Shown here piece by piece: positions 1 through 7,505 of a stretch of 36,584 nt of DNA. Source of the stretch: an uncultured Roseburia sp. (GTDB taxonomy: Bacteria; Bacillota; Clostridia; Lachnospirales; Lachnospiraceae); contig CAAELX010000007.1 in NCBI GenBank assembly GCA_900756925.1, forward strand, positions 1 to 36,584, read 5' to 3'. The notes beneath the pieces were generated by a model, which did not search any database, was not told the origin of the DNA, and worked only from the letters and a program-made list of their open reading frames with translations. The position numbers were made by a program, and so were the translations under genes. Every line of letters begins with the position of its first letter. Position 1 is the first letter of the stretch.

Positions 1-612
1 TATCCGCTGAAAGGATTGGTAAAATGTGGGGGATGCGGTCAGAATCTACAGCATGTAACCAGATGCAATCCGCACTTTAAGTGCCCAAGGAAATTTAATA
101 TGGCAAATAAAGATTGTGTAACAAACAATTTATATGATGACGAGTTCAATGAGATGATTTTCAGGGCGATAAAGCTGTTTGCAAAGATCAGTGATGATGC
201 TGAACCGGTACTCGAATTACAGAAAGCAGAATTAAAATCAAAAGTGAATGAAGCTGCAAAGAATATTCGAAACTCCAAAGACAGTATTAGCAGATACAAG
301 CACCAGAAAACGGAACTATATATGCGATATGCAATGGAAGAAATCTCAGAAGAAGAGTTCACCAGAAAAAATGACAGGCTGGATAAACAAATTGAAAAAG
401 AGACCTTAGCGATAGCACAAATAGAGATAGAACAGAGTGAAGCGGCTGAACGGTTATTTGAACTACCACCAGATGGCAGGCTGTGTCTGACAGATTTGAT
501 GGAAGGAAATGAGCAATTAACCAGAGAGATAGCAGTAACTTTTATTCGTGGTATCAAGGTATATAATGATAAGCGAATAGAAATTGAATGGAATTTTGTG
601 TCATTAGCTTGA
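1..612 (+). CDS. Large serine recombinase, C-terminal part (5' end outside window)
   Basis: The reading frame is open from base 1 and ends at a TGA at 610-612, so this is the last ~203 residues of a longer protein. The visible part starts with a zinc-ribbon pattern (Cys-x2-Cys in KCGGCG, then HFKC and a later DC). A long charged, coiled-coil-like segment follows (roughly residues 70-155), then a tail ending in [17 protein letters not shown]. This is the recombinase zinc beta-ribbon and coiled-coil arrangement of large serine integrases (TndX/TnpX-like) that move integrative elements or phages. The catalytic Ser domain is not in the window. The sequence is AT-richer than the genes to its right, and its stop lies only 5 bp before enolase coding sequence. 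Both fit an integrase gene sitting at the very edge of an inserted element. The family is clear; which element it belongs to is unknown. Confidence 0.88.
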   Translation, partial: YPLKGLVKCGGCGQNLQHVTRCNPHFKCPRKFNMANKDCVTNNLYDDEFNEMIFRAIKLFAKISDDAEPVLELQKAELKSKVNEAAKNIRNSKDSISRYKHQKTELYMRYAMEEISEEEFTRKNDRLDKQIEKETLAIAQIEIEQSEAAERLFELPPDGRLCLTDLMEGNEQLTREIAVTFIRGIKVYNDKRIEIEWNFVSLA

Positions 613-620
613 CACAAGGG
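1..620. mobile_element. Right edge of an integrated element inserted in an enolase gene
   Basis: The recombinase frame ends at 612, and enolase-homologous coding sequence begins abruptly at 618 (Gly-Gly-Ala-His-Ala). The left part of the element and the eno 5' end lie outside the window. The attachment junction must fall within about 605-625. Its exact crossover dinucleotide cannot be fixed from one end; the G-run at 618-622 is a candidate. Inferred from gene order and homology, not from a direct comparison with an empty site. Confidence 0.7.
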
Positions 621-1460
621 GGTGCACATGCGGGCAATTCCATTGATTTTCAGGAGTTCATGATTATGCCGGCAGGAGCCTTAGATTACCGCGATGGACT
701 CCGTATGGGAGCAGAGGTCTATCATTATCTGAAGCAGATCTTAAAAAAAGACGGTCTGGAGACTGCGGTAGGGGATGAAGGAGGTTTTGCCCCGGATTTG
801 AAGAACACAAGGGAAGTGTTCTGTTACCTGAAGCGTGCGGTGGAGGCAGCAGGTTACCGTCCGGGCGAGGATGTAGTGTTTGCGATGGATGCAGCTGCAA
901 GCGAACTCTACGAGGAAAAAACAGGTGCCTATCTTTTCAACGGAGAAGCAGACGGAACAGGAAAACCTCTTGTGAGGATGACGGATGAGATGATCCGGCT
1001 GTATGAGGAGCTTGTGGAGGAGTTCCCAATCGTGTCGATTGAGGATGGACTGCACGAGGAGGACTGGGAAGGCTGGCAGAAGCTTACGAAGCGGCTTGGC
1101 GGAAAGATTCAGCTTGTTGGGGATGATCTGTTTGTAACGAACCCGAAGCGGATTCAGTGCGGAATTAAGCTGAAAGCCGGAAATGCCGTACTCATTAAGC
1201 TCAACCAGATCGGAACACTGACGGAGGCGATGGAGGCGATCGAACTGGCAAAATGCGCCGGTTATCAGACAGTGATTTCGCACCGGTCAGGGGAGACAGA
1301 GGATACGTTTCTTGCAGATCTGGCTGTGGCAGTGAATGCAGGGCAGGTCAAGACAGGAGCCCCGTGCAGAGGAGAACGCACGGCAAAATACAACCAGCTC
1401 CTCCGGATTGAGGAGGAACTGGGAAAAGCGGCTTCTTATGGAAAGGTGCAGCAGATCTAG
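618..1460 (+). pseudogene. eno: Enolase, 3' fragment (interrupted by the element)
   Basis: About 280 residues matching enolase from the conserved GGAHA segment to the C terminus; the first ~150 residues are missing. All visible catalytic-barrel motifs are intact: [15 protein letters not shown], the metal-binding Asp of [11 protein letters not shown], Glu in [11 protein letters not shown], Asp in VGDDLFVTN, Lys in [18 protein letters not shown] and [16 protein letters not shown]. There is no internal stop or frameshift. A 290-codon frame technically begins at an ATG at 588, but that ATG lies inside the recombinase gene and has no enolase homology before 618. The fragment is therefore unlikely to make active enolase unless the element excises. 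Whether a second enolase exists elsewhere cannot be seen. It converges on pilT, sharing the four bases CTAG at 1457-1460 as both stop codons. Confidence 0.85.
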
Positions 1461-2518
1461 ACACCAAGTTTCCTGGCAAGCATCTCCGGATTGGAAGCGT
1501 TCTCGAGGGCGGTATGCTTTGTGATAAGTCCCTTCTGGAACAGCTGGAGCAGGTAGTTGTCCATGGAGATCATGGTTGTGCTGTTGGAGGAGTAGATCAT
1601 ACCGTCAATCTGGTGTGTCTTTCCCTCCCGGATCAGATTGCGGATAGCAGGGGTCATGACCATGATCTCGAAAGCAGGGATCATTCTTCCGTCTGTGGAA
1701 GGGAGCAGTGCCTGTGAGACGATCGCCTGCAATACCATGGAGAGCTGGATGGATACCTGCCGCTGCTGGGAGGCAGGAAAAGCGTCAATGATGCGGTCGA
1801 TCGTGCTGGCGGCACCGATGGTATGGAGTGTGGAGAAAATCAGGTGACCGGTTTCCGCAGCGGTCATGGCAGTGTTGATCGTCTCGTAGTCGCGCATTTC
1901 CCCCAGGAGGATGACATCCGGACTCTGGCGCAGGGATGCCCTTAAGGCTGTCAGGTAGTTTTCTGTATCAGTGCAGATCTCACGTTGGCTGACGATGCTC
2001 TTCTTATGGGAATGTAAAAACTCAAGCGGATCCTCAAGGGTGATAATATGTGTCTCCTCGGTGGAATTGATCCGGTCGATCAGGCAGGCTAAGGTCGTGG
2101 ATTTCCCGCTTCCTGCAGGACCGGTGACGAGGACAAGTCCTTTTTTCATGGAAGCAAGTTCCATGACAGACTGTGGGATCATCAGCTCATCCGGTTTCGG
2201 AAGTGTGAACGTGATGATCCGGATAACAGCGGAAAAGGAGCCACGCTGTTTATAAGCGCTGACACGGAATCGGGAGACACCAGCAATGGCGAAGGAAAAG
2301 TCATCATCGCCGGTCTCCTTAAAATGGGTTATATCGCGGTTATCTGCGAGATGATAAATTTCTTCTATAAAGGCATGGCAGGAATCCGGCATCATGCGCT
2401 CTTCGCTATACATGTGCATCATGCCGTTTGCCTTGTAAGTGAGCGGGCGTCCTGCGACGACGAAGAGATCGGATGCATTTTCTTTTGTGACCTGTTCTAA
2501 AATTTCTCTGACATTCAT
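1457..2518 (-). CDS. pilT: Type IV pilus retraction ATPase PilT
   Basis: A 353-residue hexameric ATPase of the type II/IV secretion superfamily that powers pilus retraction at the inner face of the membrane. Visible motifs: Walker A GPAGSGKS at 133-140, Asp box TLEDPLEF at 160-167, Walker [11 protein letters not shown] at 201-210, His box LIFSTLHT at 226-233. The PilT-specific AIRNLIRE sequence at 291-298 separates it from the extension ATPase PilB. Length is normal for PilT. It is the last gene of a minus-strand cluster, 18 bp after the preceding pilin-like gene; the RBS is AAAGGA about 10 nt before the ATG. No PilB-type ATPase is present in the window, so either the partner is elsewhere or this protein is the only motor of a reduced system. 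Confidence 0.93.
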   Translation of the reverse strand: MNVREILEQVTKENASDLFVVAGRPLTYKANGMMHMYSEERMMPDSCHAFIEEIYHLADNRDITHFKETGDDDFSFAIAGVSRFRVSAYKQRGSFSAVIRIITFTLPKPDELMIPQSVMELASMKKGLVLVTGPAGSGKSTTLACLIDRINSTEETHIITLEDPLEFLHSHKKSIVSQREICTDTENYLTALRASLRQSPDVILLGEMRDYETINTAMTAAETGHLIFSTLHTIGAASTIDRIIDAFPASQQRQVSIQLSMVLQAIVSQALLPSTDGRMIPAFEIMVMTPAIRNLIREGKTHQIDGMIYSSNSTTMISMDNYLLQLFQKGLITKHTALENASNPEMLARKLGV

Positions 2519-2536
2519 AATGTGTACGTCCTTTCT

Positions 2537-3055
2537 TTACGGAGTGTCACCGGTATACAGGTGGAGTGTATTCGAATCGGAAGCAGCGCCCGTGTCTGTG
2601 ACGGTCTGCCACTGGGTGATTTTATAACAGTTATCCCCGGATAATTCCGGGTAGATAAAGTCGAGTGTGACAGCGAGGTATCTGGTGTCGGACATGCGCA
2701 CGGTAAAGGAAGCAATAACAGCATCCGTAGAAACTTCTGTCTGGAAACCTGTGACCTCGTCCGGGAGTGGAAGGCTGTCAAGTACTGTAGGAAGGGCACT
2801 GTAATAAGAAACAGCACCGTCCGCAGACTGGTATAAGGCAAGCAGTTCCTCATCGATCTGTGCAAGCAACAGCTGTGCGGTATTATTGGCCTCATAATAT
2901 TGTGTATTTTTTTCTGCGAGCTTTTCACTGAGTGTATAGTCGGATCTGGCCGTCATAAAAGAAAGGACAGCGAAGGTCACAAGACATAAAATCAGGAATA
3001 CTATCAGAATAGAAGAAAAGCCCGGGTGCAGGAATTCATGTTTTTTTCTATTCAA
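2537..3055 (-). CDS. Pilin-like membrane-anchored protein (TTG start)
   Basis: I place the start at a TTG at 3055-3053, because an AGGAGG lies 8 nt upstream (3064-3069) and the upstream gene ends just inside (8-nt overlap, translational coupling). This gives 172 residues; a longer frame from 3211 has no RBS and no homology-like sequence before this point. The product has a short basic start (NRKKHEFLHPGF), one hydrophobic helix (about residues 12-34), then a soluble region with an amphipathic stretch (YTLSEKLAEKNTQYYEANN). That is the shape of a minor pilin or pseudopilin. I do not recognise a named family. Position between another prepilin-like gene and pilT supports a role in pilus assembly. 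Confidence 0.75.
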   Translation of the reverse strand: MNRKKHEFLHPGFSSILIVFLILCLVTFAVLSFMTARSDYTLSEKLAEKNTQYYEANNTAQLLLAQIDEELLALYQSADGAVSYYSALPTVLDSLPLPDEVTGFQTEVSTDAVIASFTVRMSDTRYLAVTLDFIYPELSGDNCYKITQWQTVTDTGAASDSNTLHLYTGDTP

Positions 3056-3506
3056 AACTGTTTCCTCCTGTCTGAGAGATAGATGCAGGCAGATAAGAGT
3101 AAACCGTGAGAGAGTAGATTTCGGCTTCATCGGAGAGCCTGGAAAAAAGGATGTCCACGGAAGGCACATCTGTGTCTGCAAAGGTGACGGAAACACGGTA
3201 CACCGCATCATAACGGCTGCATTCGGTAAAATCTTTATTAAAATAGATCAGAATCGACTGATTCAGTCGGATGGATTCCGGATAAGCGGTGAGAAAAGCT
3301 TCGTCGGTATTGTGGGTGCTCTGGTATACTTCCGCAACGGAGGAACAGGTTGTCACTGCCCGGTGCAGGACAGAGGAACCCTCTGCGAGTTTATGTGCCT
3401 GAAAAAATAATTGCAGGCAGAGTGTGACCGCGATTGTGAAAAAAAAGACATTGACCATGATCTCCATCAGGTAGAGACTGGATCGTGCGTGTGTATGTCG
3501 GTTCAT
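3048..3506 (-). CDS. Prepilin-like protein
   Basis: About 152 residues from the ATG at 3506; an in-frame ATG at 3521 is possible but sits directly against the AAGGAG at 3522-3527 with no spacer, while the chosen start has a 15-nt spacer, so neither is ideal. The N terminus MNRHTHARSSLYLMEIMVNV followed by a hydrophobic helix resembles a type III prepilin leader (short basic leader, then a TLIEL-like stretch with Glu, then helix), although the usual Gly before the cleavage site is not obvious. The rest is a soluble domain with two cysteines. It overlaps the next gene by 8 nt. Minor pilin is the best guess from structure and context; no family is recognised. Confidence 0.72.
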   Translation of the reverse strand: MNRHTHARSSLYLMEIMVNVFFFTIAVTLCLQLFFQAHKLAEGSSVLHRAVTTCSSVAEVYQSTHNTDEAFLTAYPESIRLNQSILIYFNKDFTECSRYDAVYRVSVTFADTDVPSVDILFSRLSDEAEIYSLTVYSYLPASISQTGGNSFE

Positions 3507-3529
3507 AGAGGTCTGATACATCTCCTTTT

Positions 3530-4018
3530 TTATTGTCTGACATGTAAGGATACATAGACCGGGTAGGCGGTGTCGGAAGTGTCTGTAACAGTAAAACAGT
3601 ACAGATTTGCCGTTAACTGGTCGATGGTTAATTTCTTCGCTTTAATAATTTCCTGGCCGTCCTTCGGGCGAAAATCAGAACCTTCTGAGACGGTGATCTC
3701 CCTCAAGTAGTTCTGGTAGCAGTAAATGTAAGTAGTATATGCTGCCTGTTCCGTTTCCTTTGAGAGTGTGATGGCAGGGATGGAGCCAAGCTCGGTAAGA
3801 CTTACGGAGCCTTGGAGATCGTTCTGACGCAGCTTTTCCTCAAGATAGGAGGCGGCTGTCCTTGTCTCATAATTGTGCTCCATGTTGTCTGCGATCGCCT
3901 GATACTGTCTGGCGCCGATTAAAATGGTAAGAACCGCGCAGACGGTGAAGACGGATAGCAGAAGCAGGATAAAAATATGGTCAGTGGAATGGCGGAAAAA
4001 ACGTGTTCGTTCTCTCAT
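3530..4018 (-). CDS. DUF4860-like pilus-cluster protein
   Basis: 162 residues with an N-terminal transmembrane helix (about residues 13-36: HIFILLLLSVFTVCAVLTILIG) followed by an extracytoplasmic domain. The overall pattern (GARQYQAIADNMEHNYETRTAASYLEEKLRQND, then a beta-rich C terminal half) resembles the DUF4860 family found beside type IV pilus genes in Clostridia. I assign that by recall of the pattern, not by a search. Start ATG at 4018 with AGGAA about 9 nt upstream, embedded in the end of the preceding gene. Probably a pilus assembly component facing outward; biochemical role unknown. Confidence 0.72.
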   Translation of the reverse strand: MRERTRFFRHSTDHIFILLLLSVFTVCAVLTILIGARQYQAIADNMEHNYETRTAASYLEEKLRQNDLQGSVSLTELGSIPAITLSKETEQAAYTTYIYCYQNYLREITVSEGSDFRPKDGQEIIKAKKLTIDQLTANLYCFTVTDTSDTAYPVYVSLHVRQ

Positions 4019-4023
4019 AGCAG

Positions 4024-4347
4024 TCAGTTCCTTTTTAAAATGGTGATATCGGGTCTTAAGTTTGCACCGATATACTGATAGTCAATAAAATATTGGTCAT
4101 GGTCATAGGTCAGACCATAATGCGCTGTCAGGTACTCCATATCCGGGGGATAGGTTCCCTCTAAGGCATAGCACTGGGTGATACTGCGGTTCACCGCTTT
4201 TTCTAAGATGGCCATTTGCTCTGCCGCGTTTGACTGCCGGATGGAGTCGGCAGTGTGGGAAAGCAGAAAGAGCAGCAGGGCGAACAGACCGACACGGCAC
4301 AGTCTTTTTAAATTACTTTTATAAAAGCGTTTCTGAAAAAATGTCAT
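4024..4347 (-). CDS. Small single-pass membrane protein of the pilus cluster
   Basis: 107 residues from the ATG at 4347, chosen over an upstream TTG at 4365 because AGGAAGG sits 5-6 nt before the ATG (it overlaps the pilC stop codon). It has a basic N terminus (FFQKRFYKSNLKRLCR), one hydrophobic helix (VGLFALLLFLLSH), a short helix (AAEQMAILEKAVNRSITQCYALEGTYPP) and a tail containing GLTYDHDQYFIDYQYIGANLRPDI. The segment from the helix to EGTYPP resembles the region just after the helix of minor pilins and pseudopilins. No specific family recognised. Tight spacing to both neighbours indicates co-translation with the PilC homologue. Confidence 0.7.
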   Translation of the reverse strand: MTFFQKRFYKSNLKRLCRVGLFALLLFLLSHTADSIRQSNAAEQMAILEKAVNRSITQCYALEGTYPPDMEYLTAHYGLTYDHDQYFIDYQYIGANLRPDITILKRN

Positions 4348-4357
4348 ACAAACCTTC

Positions 4358-5386
4358 CTATCCAATCGTTGCCATAATGCTGATGAGCGGCAGAAGAAAA
4401 GAGACTAAGATCAGTCCAATCCATACAGAGAGTACGATCACAAGGGCTGGTTCTAACGCGGAAATGAACCGGTCAATCTGGCGGTTTGCCTTTTCTTCAT
4501 ATTCAAGAGACAGCTTCTTCATGACCTCATCGAGTGTTCCGGTGCGGAAACCGATCGTGATGAGCGAATGGCTCGATTTGCCAAAAACCTGTGAAGTAAG
4601 AACGGCGTCTGCAAACTCCTTTCCGGATGTAGAGAGATCCCGGCATTGTTTGATTCTGGCAGCCATACGGGGATTGTCTACAATCTTTTCAGCGAGGAGA
4701 AGCCCCTGGTCTGTGTCAAGACCGCTTCCAAGCGACATGGCGATACAGTTCGCTAGGCGGCTTGCAGCAAGATCGGATGCGAATTCCTTTTTCTGCAGCA
4801 TGTGCCGCAGCAACCCGAACCGGATGAAAAGAACCACGACAGTTAAAAGCAGGGCAAGCACTGCTGCAAAGACTGGCAGATGCGAGGTAAGCAGGGATGA
4901 AATCTTTAGAAACGCGGCGGCAAAACCCGTAAGCTCCGTGCCGAGCCCCAGGTAGATCTGTTCAAATACAGGAAGTACCTTGAGCACAAGCATGAGAAGA
5001 ATGCAAAAGAGCATTCCCGTCATAATAAGCGGGTAAGTCACAGCATCCCGGACATTTTCCCGGATGGAAGCCTCTCTCTCGTAATAGCGGGCGAGGGAGG
5101 AGAGTACCTCATCAAGCCTGCCGGAGAGTTCGCCAAGCTCGATCATGTCAGAGACATAGGCGGGAAAAATCATGGTTTCCCGGATCGCCTCATGGAAAGT
5201 GGAACCTGCTTCTGTGGAATGCAGGATGGCAGCGAGAATCTCTCTTGTTTTTTCGTCTGCGGCATCGTCGAGAAGAAGGGAGACCCCTTCGGAAACCGGA
5301 AGCCCGGACGCGACGATCATGGAGAGCTGTTCACAGAAAGAAGCAAGCTGCAAAGGGGCAATCTGATGTGTTTTCTTTGCGTGCAT
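4358..5386 (-). CDS. pilC: PilC/GspF inner-membrane platform protein
   Basis: 342 residues from the ATG at 5386, which has GGAGG 9 nt upstream (5396-5400); a longer frame to 5476 runs into the preceding gene and lacks an RBS. It shows two GspF-type domains. The first (about 10-130) contains FCEQLSMIVASGLPVSEG and ELSGRLDEVLSSLARYYE, and ends in transmembrane segments. The second contains ANCIAMSLGSGLDTDQGL and GFRTGTLDEVMKKLSLEYEEKANRQ, with a final hydrophobic helix pair. It is the membrane platform that couples the cytoplasmic ATPase to pilin insertion or extraction. It follows the lipoprotein gene by 16 bp and is followed directly by four pilus-type genes. Confidence 0.9.
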   Translation of the reverse strand: MHAKKTHQIAPLQLASFCEQLSMIVASGLPVSEGVSLLLDDAADEKTREILAAILHSTEAGSTFHEAIRETMIFPAYVSDMIELGELSGRLDEVLSSLARYYEREASIRENVRDAVTYPLIMTGMLFCILLMLVLKVLPVFEQIYLGLGTELTGFAAAFLKISSLLTSHLPVFAAVLALLLTVVVLFIRFGLLRHMLQKKEFASDLAASRLANCIAMSLGSGLDTDQGLLLAEKIVDNPRMAARIKQCRDLSTSGKEFADAVLTSQVFGKSSHSLITIGFRTGTLDEVMKKLSLEYEEKANRQIDRFISALEPALVIVLSVWIGLILVSFLLPLISIMATIG

Positions 5387-5402
5387 AAGAGAAAACCTCC
5401 TG

Positions 5403-6383
5403 TTAATAAACGTACTTTGTAAGATAATCACTGCGGTCAGTGAGAAAGTTCTTTGGGGAAGAACTGGTAGAAGCAAATGTCGGATCCATCAGTTCCCATG
5501 TATTACCATCAAAATGAATGATGCCGTTAATCCAGCCCTGTCCGTGGATATAGGTGCTGATCCAGGCATGGTAGACATCACCGACGTATCCGACTTCAAG
5601 TCTTGTCGGAATGCGCTGGGTGCGCAGCATGGCAGCCATGACTGCAGCATAATCGAAACAGATTCCGGTGCCGGATGCAAGAATTGTGTCAACATCGGGC
5701 AGATAACCACTCTCAACATTTGCAGCTTTGTCATAGTCGTAAGTGAAATTCGTAATAATGTAATTGTATACACGTTCGATGACGGCAAGATCATCGGCTG
5801 CGGAGCCAGCGAGTTCGGCACCTTTGGCAACCGTCGCAGAGTCTGCCGTAAAGTTCACATACTGGTTGGCGTACAGATACGGACCGAATTCGTTGGAGAT
5901 GTCAGCCACGAGATCTTGCGTGAACAGGGTGGAGTAGCTGGTGCCCTCAATATTTTCGAAAATACCGATGCGGTATGTGCCATTTCCTGAAGTGAGCGGG
6001 AAGGTTTCATATCCGCCGTGCAGATTGTAGGTGTAAGTTGTCTCATCTTCCCCCGTGATCTGCAGCTTGACCTTGGGATTTGACCCGGTGTAAGAGACCA
6101 TGAGATAACCGTCTGCAGTGTGGGAGGCGTCGATTGTGACGGAAGCGTTCCCGTACGTCACCGTCCCGTCGGCAGAGCCGGTCAGAACAACCGGGGTACT
6201 GCTCCTGACCCCGGAAGCTTCCGCCACAGAACCGGGTGAAAGCTCTCTCTCATCTGTCTGCGGCGGATCCTGTGCAGAATCTGCCAGAACCGGTCTGTCT
6301 CCGCTGCCGCAGGCACCAAGGGGCAGACACAGAAAAAGCAGTGTCAGAAGCAATATGAAAAATCCGTTTTTTCTGGATTTCAT
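5403..6383 (-). CDS. Transglutaminase-like lipoprotein
   Basis: 326 residues with a lipoprotein signal: basic start, hydrophobic core and lipobox LGAC with Cys25. A Ser/Pro/Glu-rich linker (to about 75) is followed by a beta-rich region, then a transglutaminase/protease-like domain with a complete triad: Cys242 in GTGICFDYAAVM, His272 in VYHAWIS and Asp300 in LMDPTF. Such surface lipoproteins are thought to act as cysteine proteases or crosslinkers of surface proteins; the substrate is unknown. It is the first gene of the minus-strand pilus set (RBS AGGAG close to the ATG; 16 bp to pilC), which suggests, but does not prove, a role in pilus processing or crosslinking. Confidence 0.88.
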   Translation of the reverse strand: MKSRKNGFFILLLTLLFLCLPLGACGSGDRPVLADSAQDPPQTDERELSPGSVAEASGVRSSTPVVLTGSADGTVTYGNASVTIDASHTADGYLMVSYTGSNPKVKLQITGEDETTYTYNLHGGYETFPLTSGNGTYRIGIFENIEGTSYSTLFTQDLVADISNEFGPYLYANQYVNFTADSATVAKGAELAGSAADDLAVIERVYNYIITNFTYDYDKAANVESGYLPDVDTILASGTGICFDYAAVMAAMLRTQRIPTRLEVGYVGDVYHAWISTYIHGQGWINGIIHFDGNTWELMDPTFASTSSSPKNFLTDRSDYLTKYVY

Positions 6384-6597
6384 AAAGTTTCTCCTCGTAT
6401 GTAAAAAGATAGTTATATTTTATCACTAATCTGAGAAAATGTGGAGAAAAAAGAAAACAAAAAAATGAGAAAAAGAAAGGCAGGACAGAGAAAATCGCAC
6501 CGACTTATGTGACAGATGTACCTGTGTAGAAAACTAATATTAGCAACACTTATATATTTAAGTAAATAAATTCATGACACTAATAACACTGGAATGG

Positions 6598-6626
6598 TTG
6601 TAAAAAAAATCACACAATGTTAGAAT
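6598..6626 (+). promoter_or_regulatory. Putative promoter for purO-purH
   Basis: TTGTAA (6598-6603), 17-bp spacer, TAGAAT (6621-6626). Transcription would start near 6633, giving a leader of about 100 nt before the purO ATG. Confidence 0.45.
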
Positions 6627-6664
6627 ATTTTCTGTAAAAACAATTGACTATGTGTGATGTAAAC

Positions 6665-6730
6665 AAGGAGGATAAATCCTCTCCTCATCAGAGGATTCGG
6701 ATTTTTCCTTCGGAAAAGCAAGGAGGATTT
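6665..6730 (+). promoter_or_regulatory. Structured purO leader with possible Shine-Dalgarno sequestration
   Basis: An 8-bp hairpin (AATCCTCT 6675-6682 with AGAGGATT 6690-6697) is followed by a second small hairpin (6703-6717, TTTTCC-TTC-GGAAAA). The 5' arm AAATCCTC (6674-6681) is also exactly complementary to GAGGATTT (6723-6730), which contains the purO ribosome binding site. The two pairings exclude each other, so the leader could open or close the RBS. A decoy AAGGAGGAT occurs at 6665-6673. No known riboswitch consensus is recognised. Confidence 0.4.
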
Positions 6731-7444
6731 ATGAAAGCAATCTCATTAGCAAACGAACTTGCAGGAAATTCTTACCCGGGACGTGGTATTGTGATCGGAA
6801 AATCTGCAGACGGAAAATATGCAGTGACCGCTTATTTTATTATGGGAAGAAGCGAGAACAGCAGAAACCGTGTATTTGTGGAAGACGGTGAGGGAATCCG
6901 CACACAGGCATTTGATCCTTCGAAGTTGAGTGACCCGAGCCTGATTATTTACGCTCCGGTACGTGTACTTGGAAATAAAACGATCGTGACAAACGGCGAC
7001 CAGACAGATACGATCTATGAGCTGATGGACAAGCAGCAGACTTTTGAGCAGGCATTGAGAACAAGAGAATTCGAGCCGGATGCTCCGAACTACACCCCTA
7101 GAATCTCCGGCATTATGCATATCGAAAATGGAACGTATAACTATGCAATGTCTATTTTAAAGAGCAACAACGGCAACCCGGACGCATGTAACCGCTATAC
7201 GTTTGCTTATCAGAATCCGGTGGCAGGCGAGGCACATTTCATCCATACTTATATGGGCGATGGCAATCCGCTTCCAAGCTTTGAGGGTGAACCGAAGTTA
7301 GTGGAATTAGACGGGGATATCGACAGCTTTACAAAGCTTATATGGGAGAACCTGAATGAGGAGAACAAGGTATCCTTATTTGTAAGATATATTGAGATCG
7401 AGACTGGAAAATACGAGACAAGAATTGTAAATAAAAATCAGTAA
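6731..7444 (+). CDS. purO: IMP cyclohydrolase, PurO type
   Basis: 237 residues from the ATG at 6731 (AGGAGG ending 4 nt before it); an upstream in-frame TTG at 6644 would only translate the RNA leader. It resembles the single-domain IMP_cyclohyd family: GNSYPGRGIVIGKSADGKYAVTAYFIMGRS near the start, ENSRNRVF, and NYTPRISG in the middle. The enzyme closes FAICAR to IMP, the last step of de novo purine synthesis, in the cytosol. The next gene encodes the preceding step, so together they replace bifunctional PurH. Assignment rests on family pattern and the neighbour; PurO-like proteins in bacteria are less studied than the archaeal ones. Confidence 0.85.
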   Translation: MKAISLANELAGNSYPGRGIVIGKSADGKYAVTAYFIMGRSENSRNRVFVEDGEGIRTQAFDPSKLSDPSLIIYAPVRVLGNKTIVTNGDQTDTIYELMDKQQTFEQALRTREFEPDAPNYTPRISGIMHIENGTYNYAMSILKSNNGNPDACNRYTFAYQNPVAGEAHFIHTYMGDGNPLPSFEGEPKLVELDGDIDSFTKLIWENLNEENKVSLFVRYIEIETGKYETRIVNKNQ

Positions 7445-7505
7445 GCAATACGAAAAAGAGCAGGCAGGATAACAAATCAGAAAAAAGACGGAGCAGGAGA
7501 CGAAG

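Larger units (their letters stand above)
6384..6730. other. Divergent intergenic region between pilus cluster and purO
   Basis: 347 bp, very AT-rich, without a credible gene. It must hold promoters for both directions. On the plus strand I see TTGTAA-N17-TAGAAT and a structured leader (listed separately). The minus-strand promoter is not clear to me. An 8-bp inverted pair, ATCACACA at 6609-6616 and TGTGTGAT at 6651-6658, flanks the putative plus -10 and start site and might be an operator. No CGAA/TTCG-type PurBox is visible. Confidence 0.5.

Noticed and set aside
588..617. ATG at 588 as a true start for the enolase fragment
   Set aside because: It lies inside the recombinase gene in another frame, has no RBS, and encodes no enolase-like residues before 618.
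39..629. 196-codon minus-strand frame opposite the recombinase
   Set aside because: Shadow of the recombinase coding strand; low-complexity Ser/Ile/Phe translation and no RBS.
2515..3211. Longer alternative frames over the pilin-like genes (minus 2515-2928, and 2537-3211 from an upstream ATG)
   Set aside because: The first is in a different frame from the gene with membrane helix and RBS. The N-terminal extension of the second overlaps the upstream gene and lacks an RBS, while TTG at 3055 has a perfect AGGAGG.
6641..6676. TTGACT at 6644 with GATAAA at 6671 as the purO promoter
   Set aside because: The spacer would be 21 bp, too long. TTGTAA-N17-TAGAAT upstream is better.
6644..6730. N-terminal extension of purO from a TTG at 6644
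   Set aside because: It would translate the hairpin leader; the ATG at 6731 has a strong RBS and begins the conserved domain.
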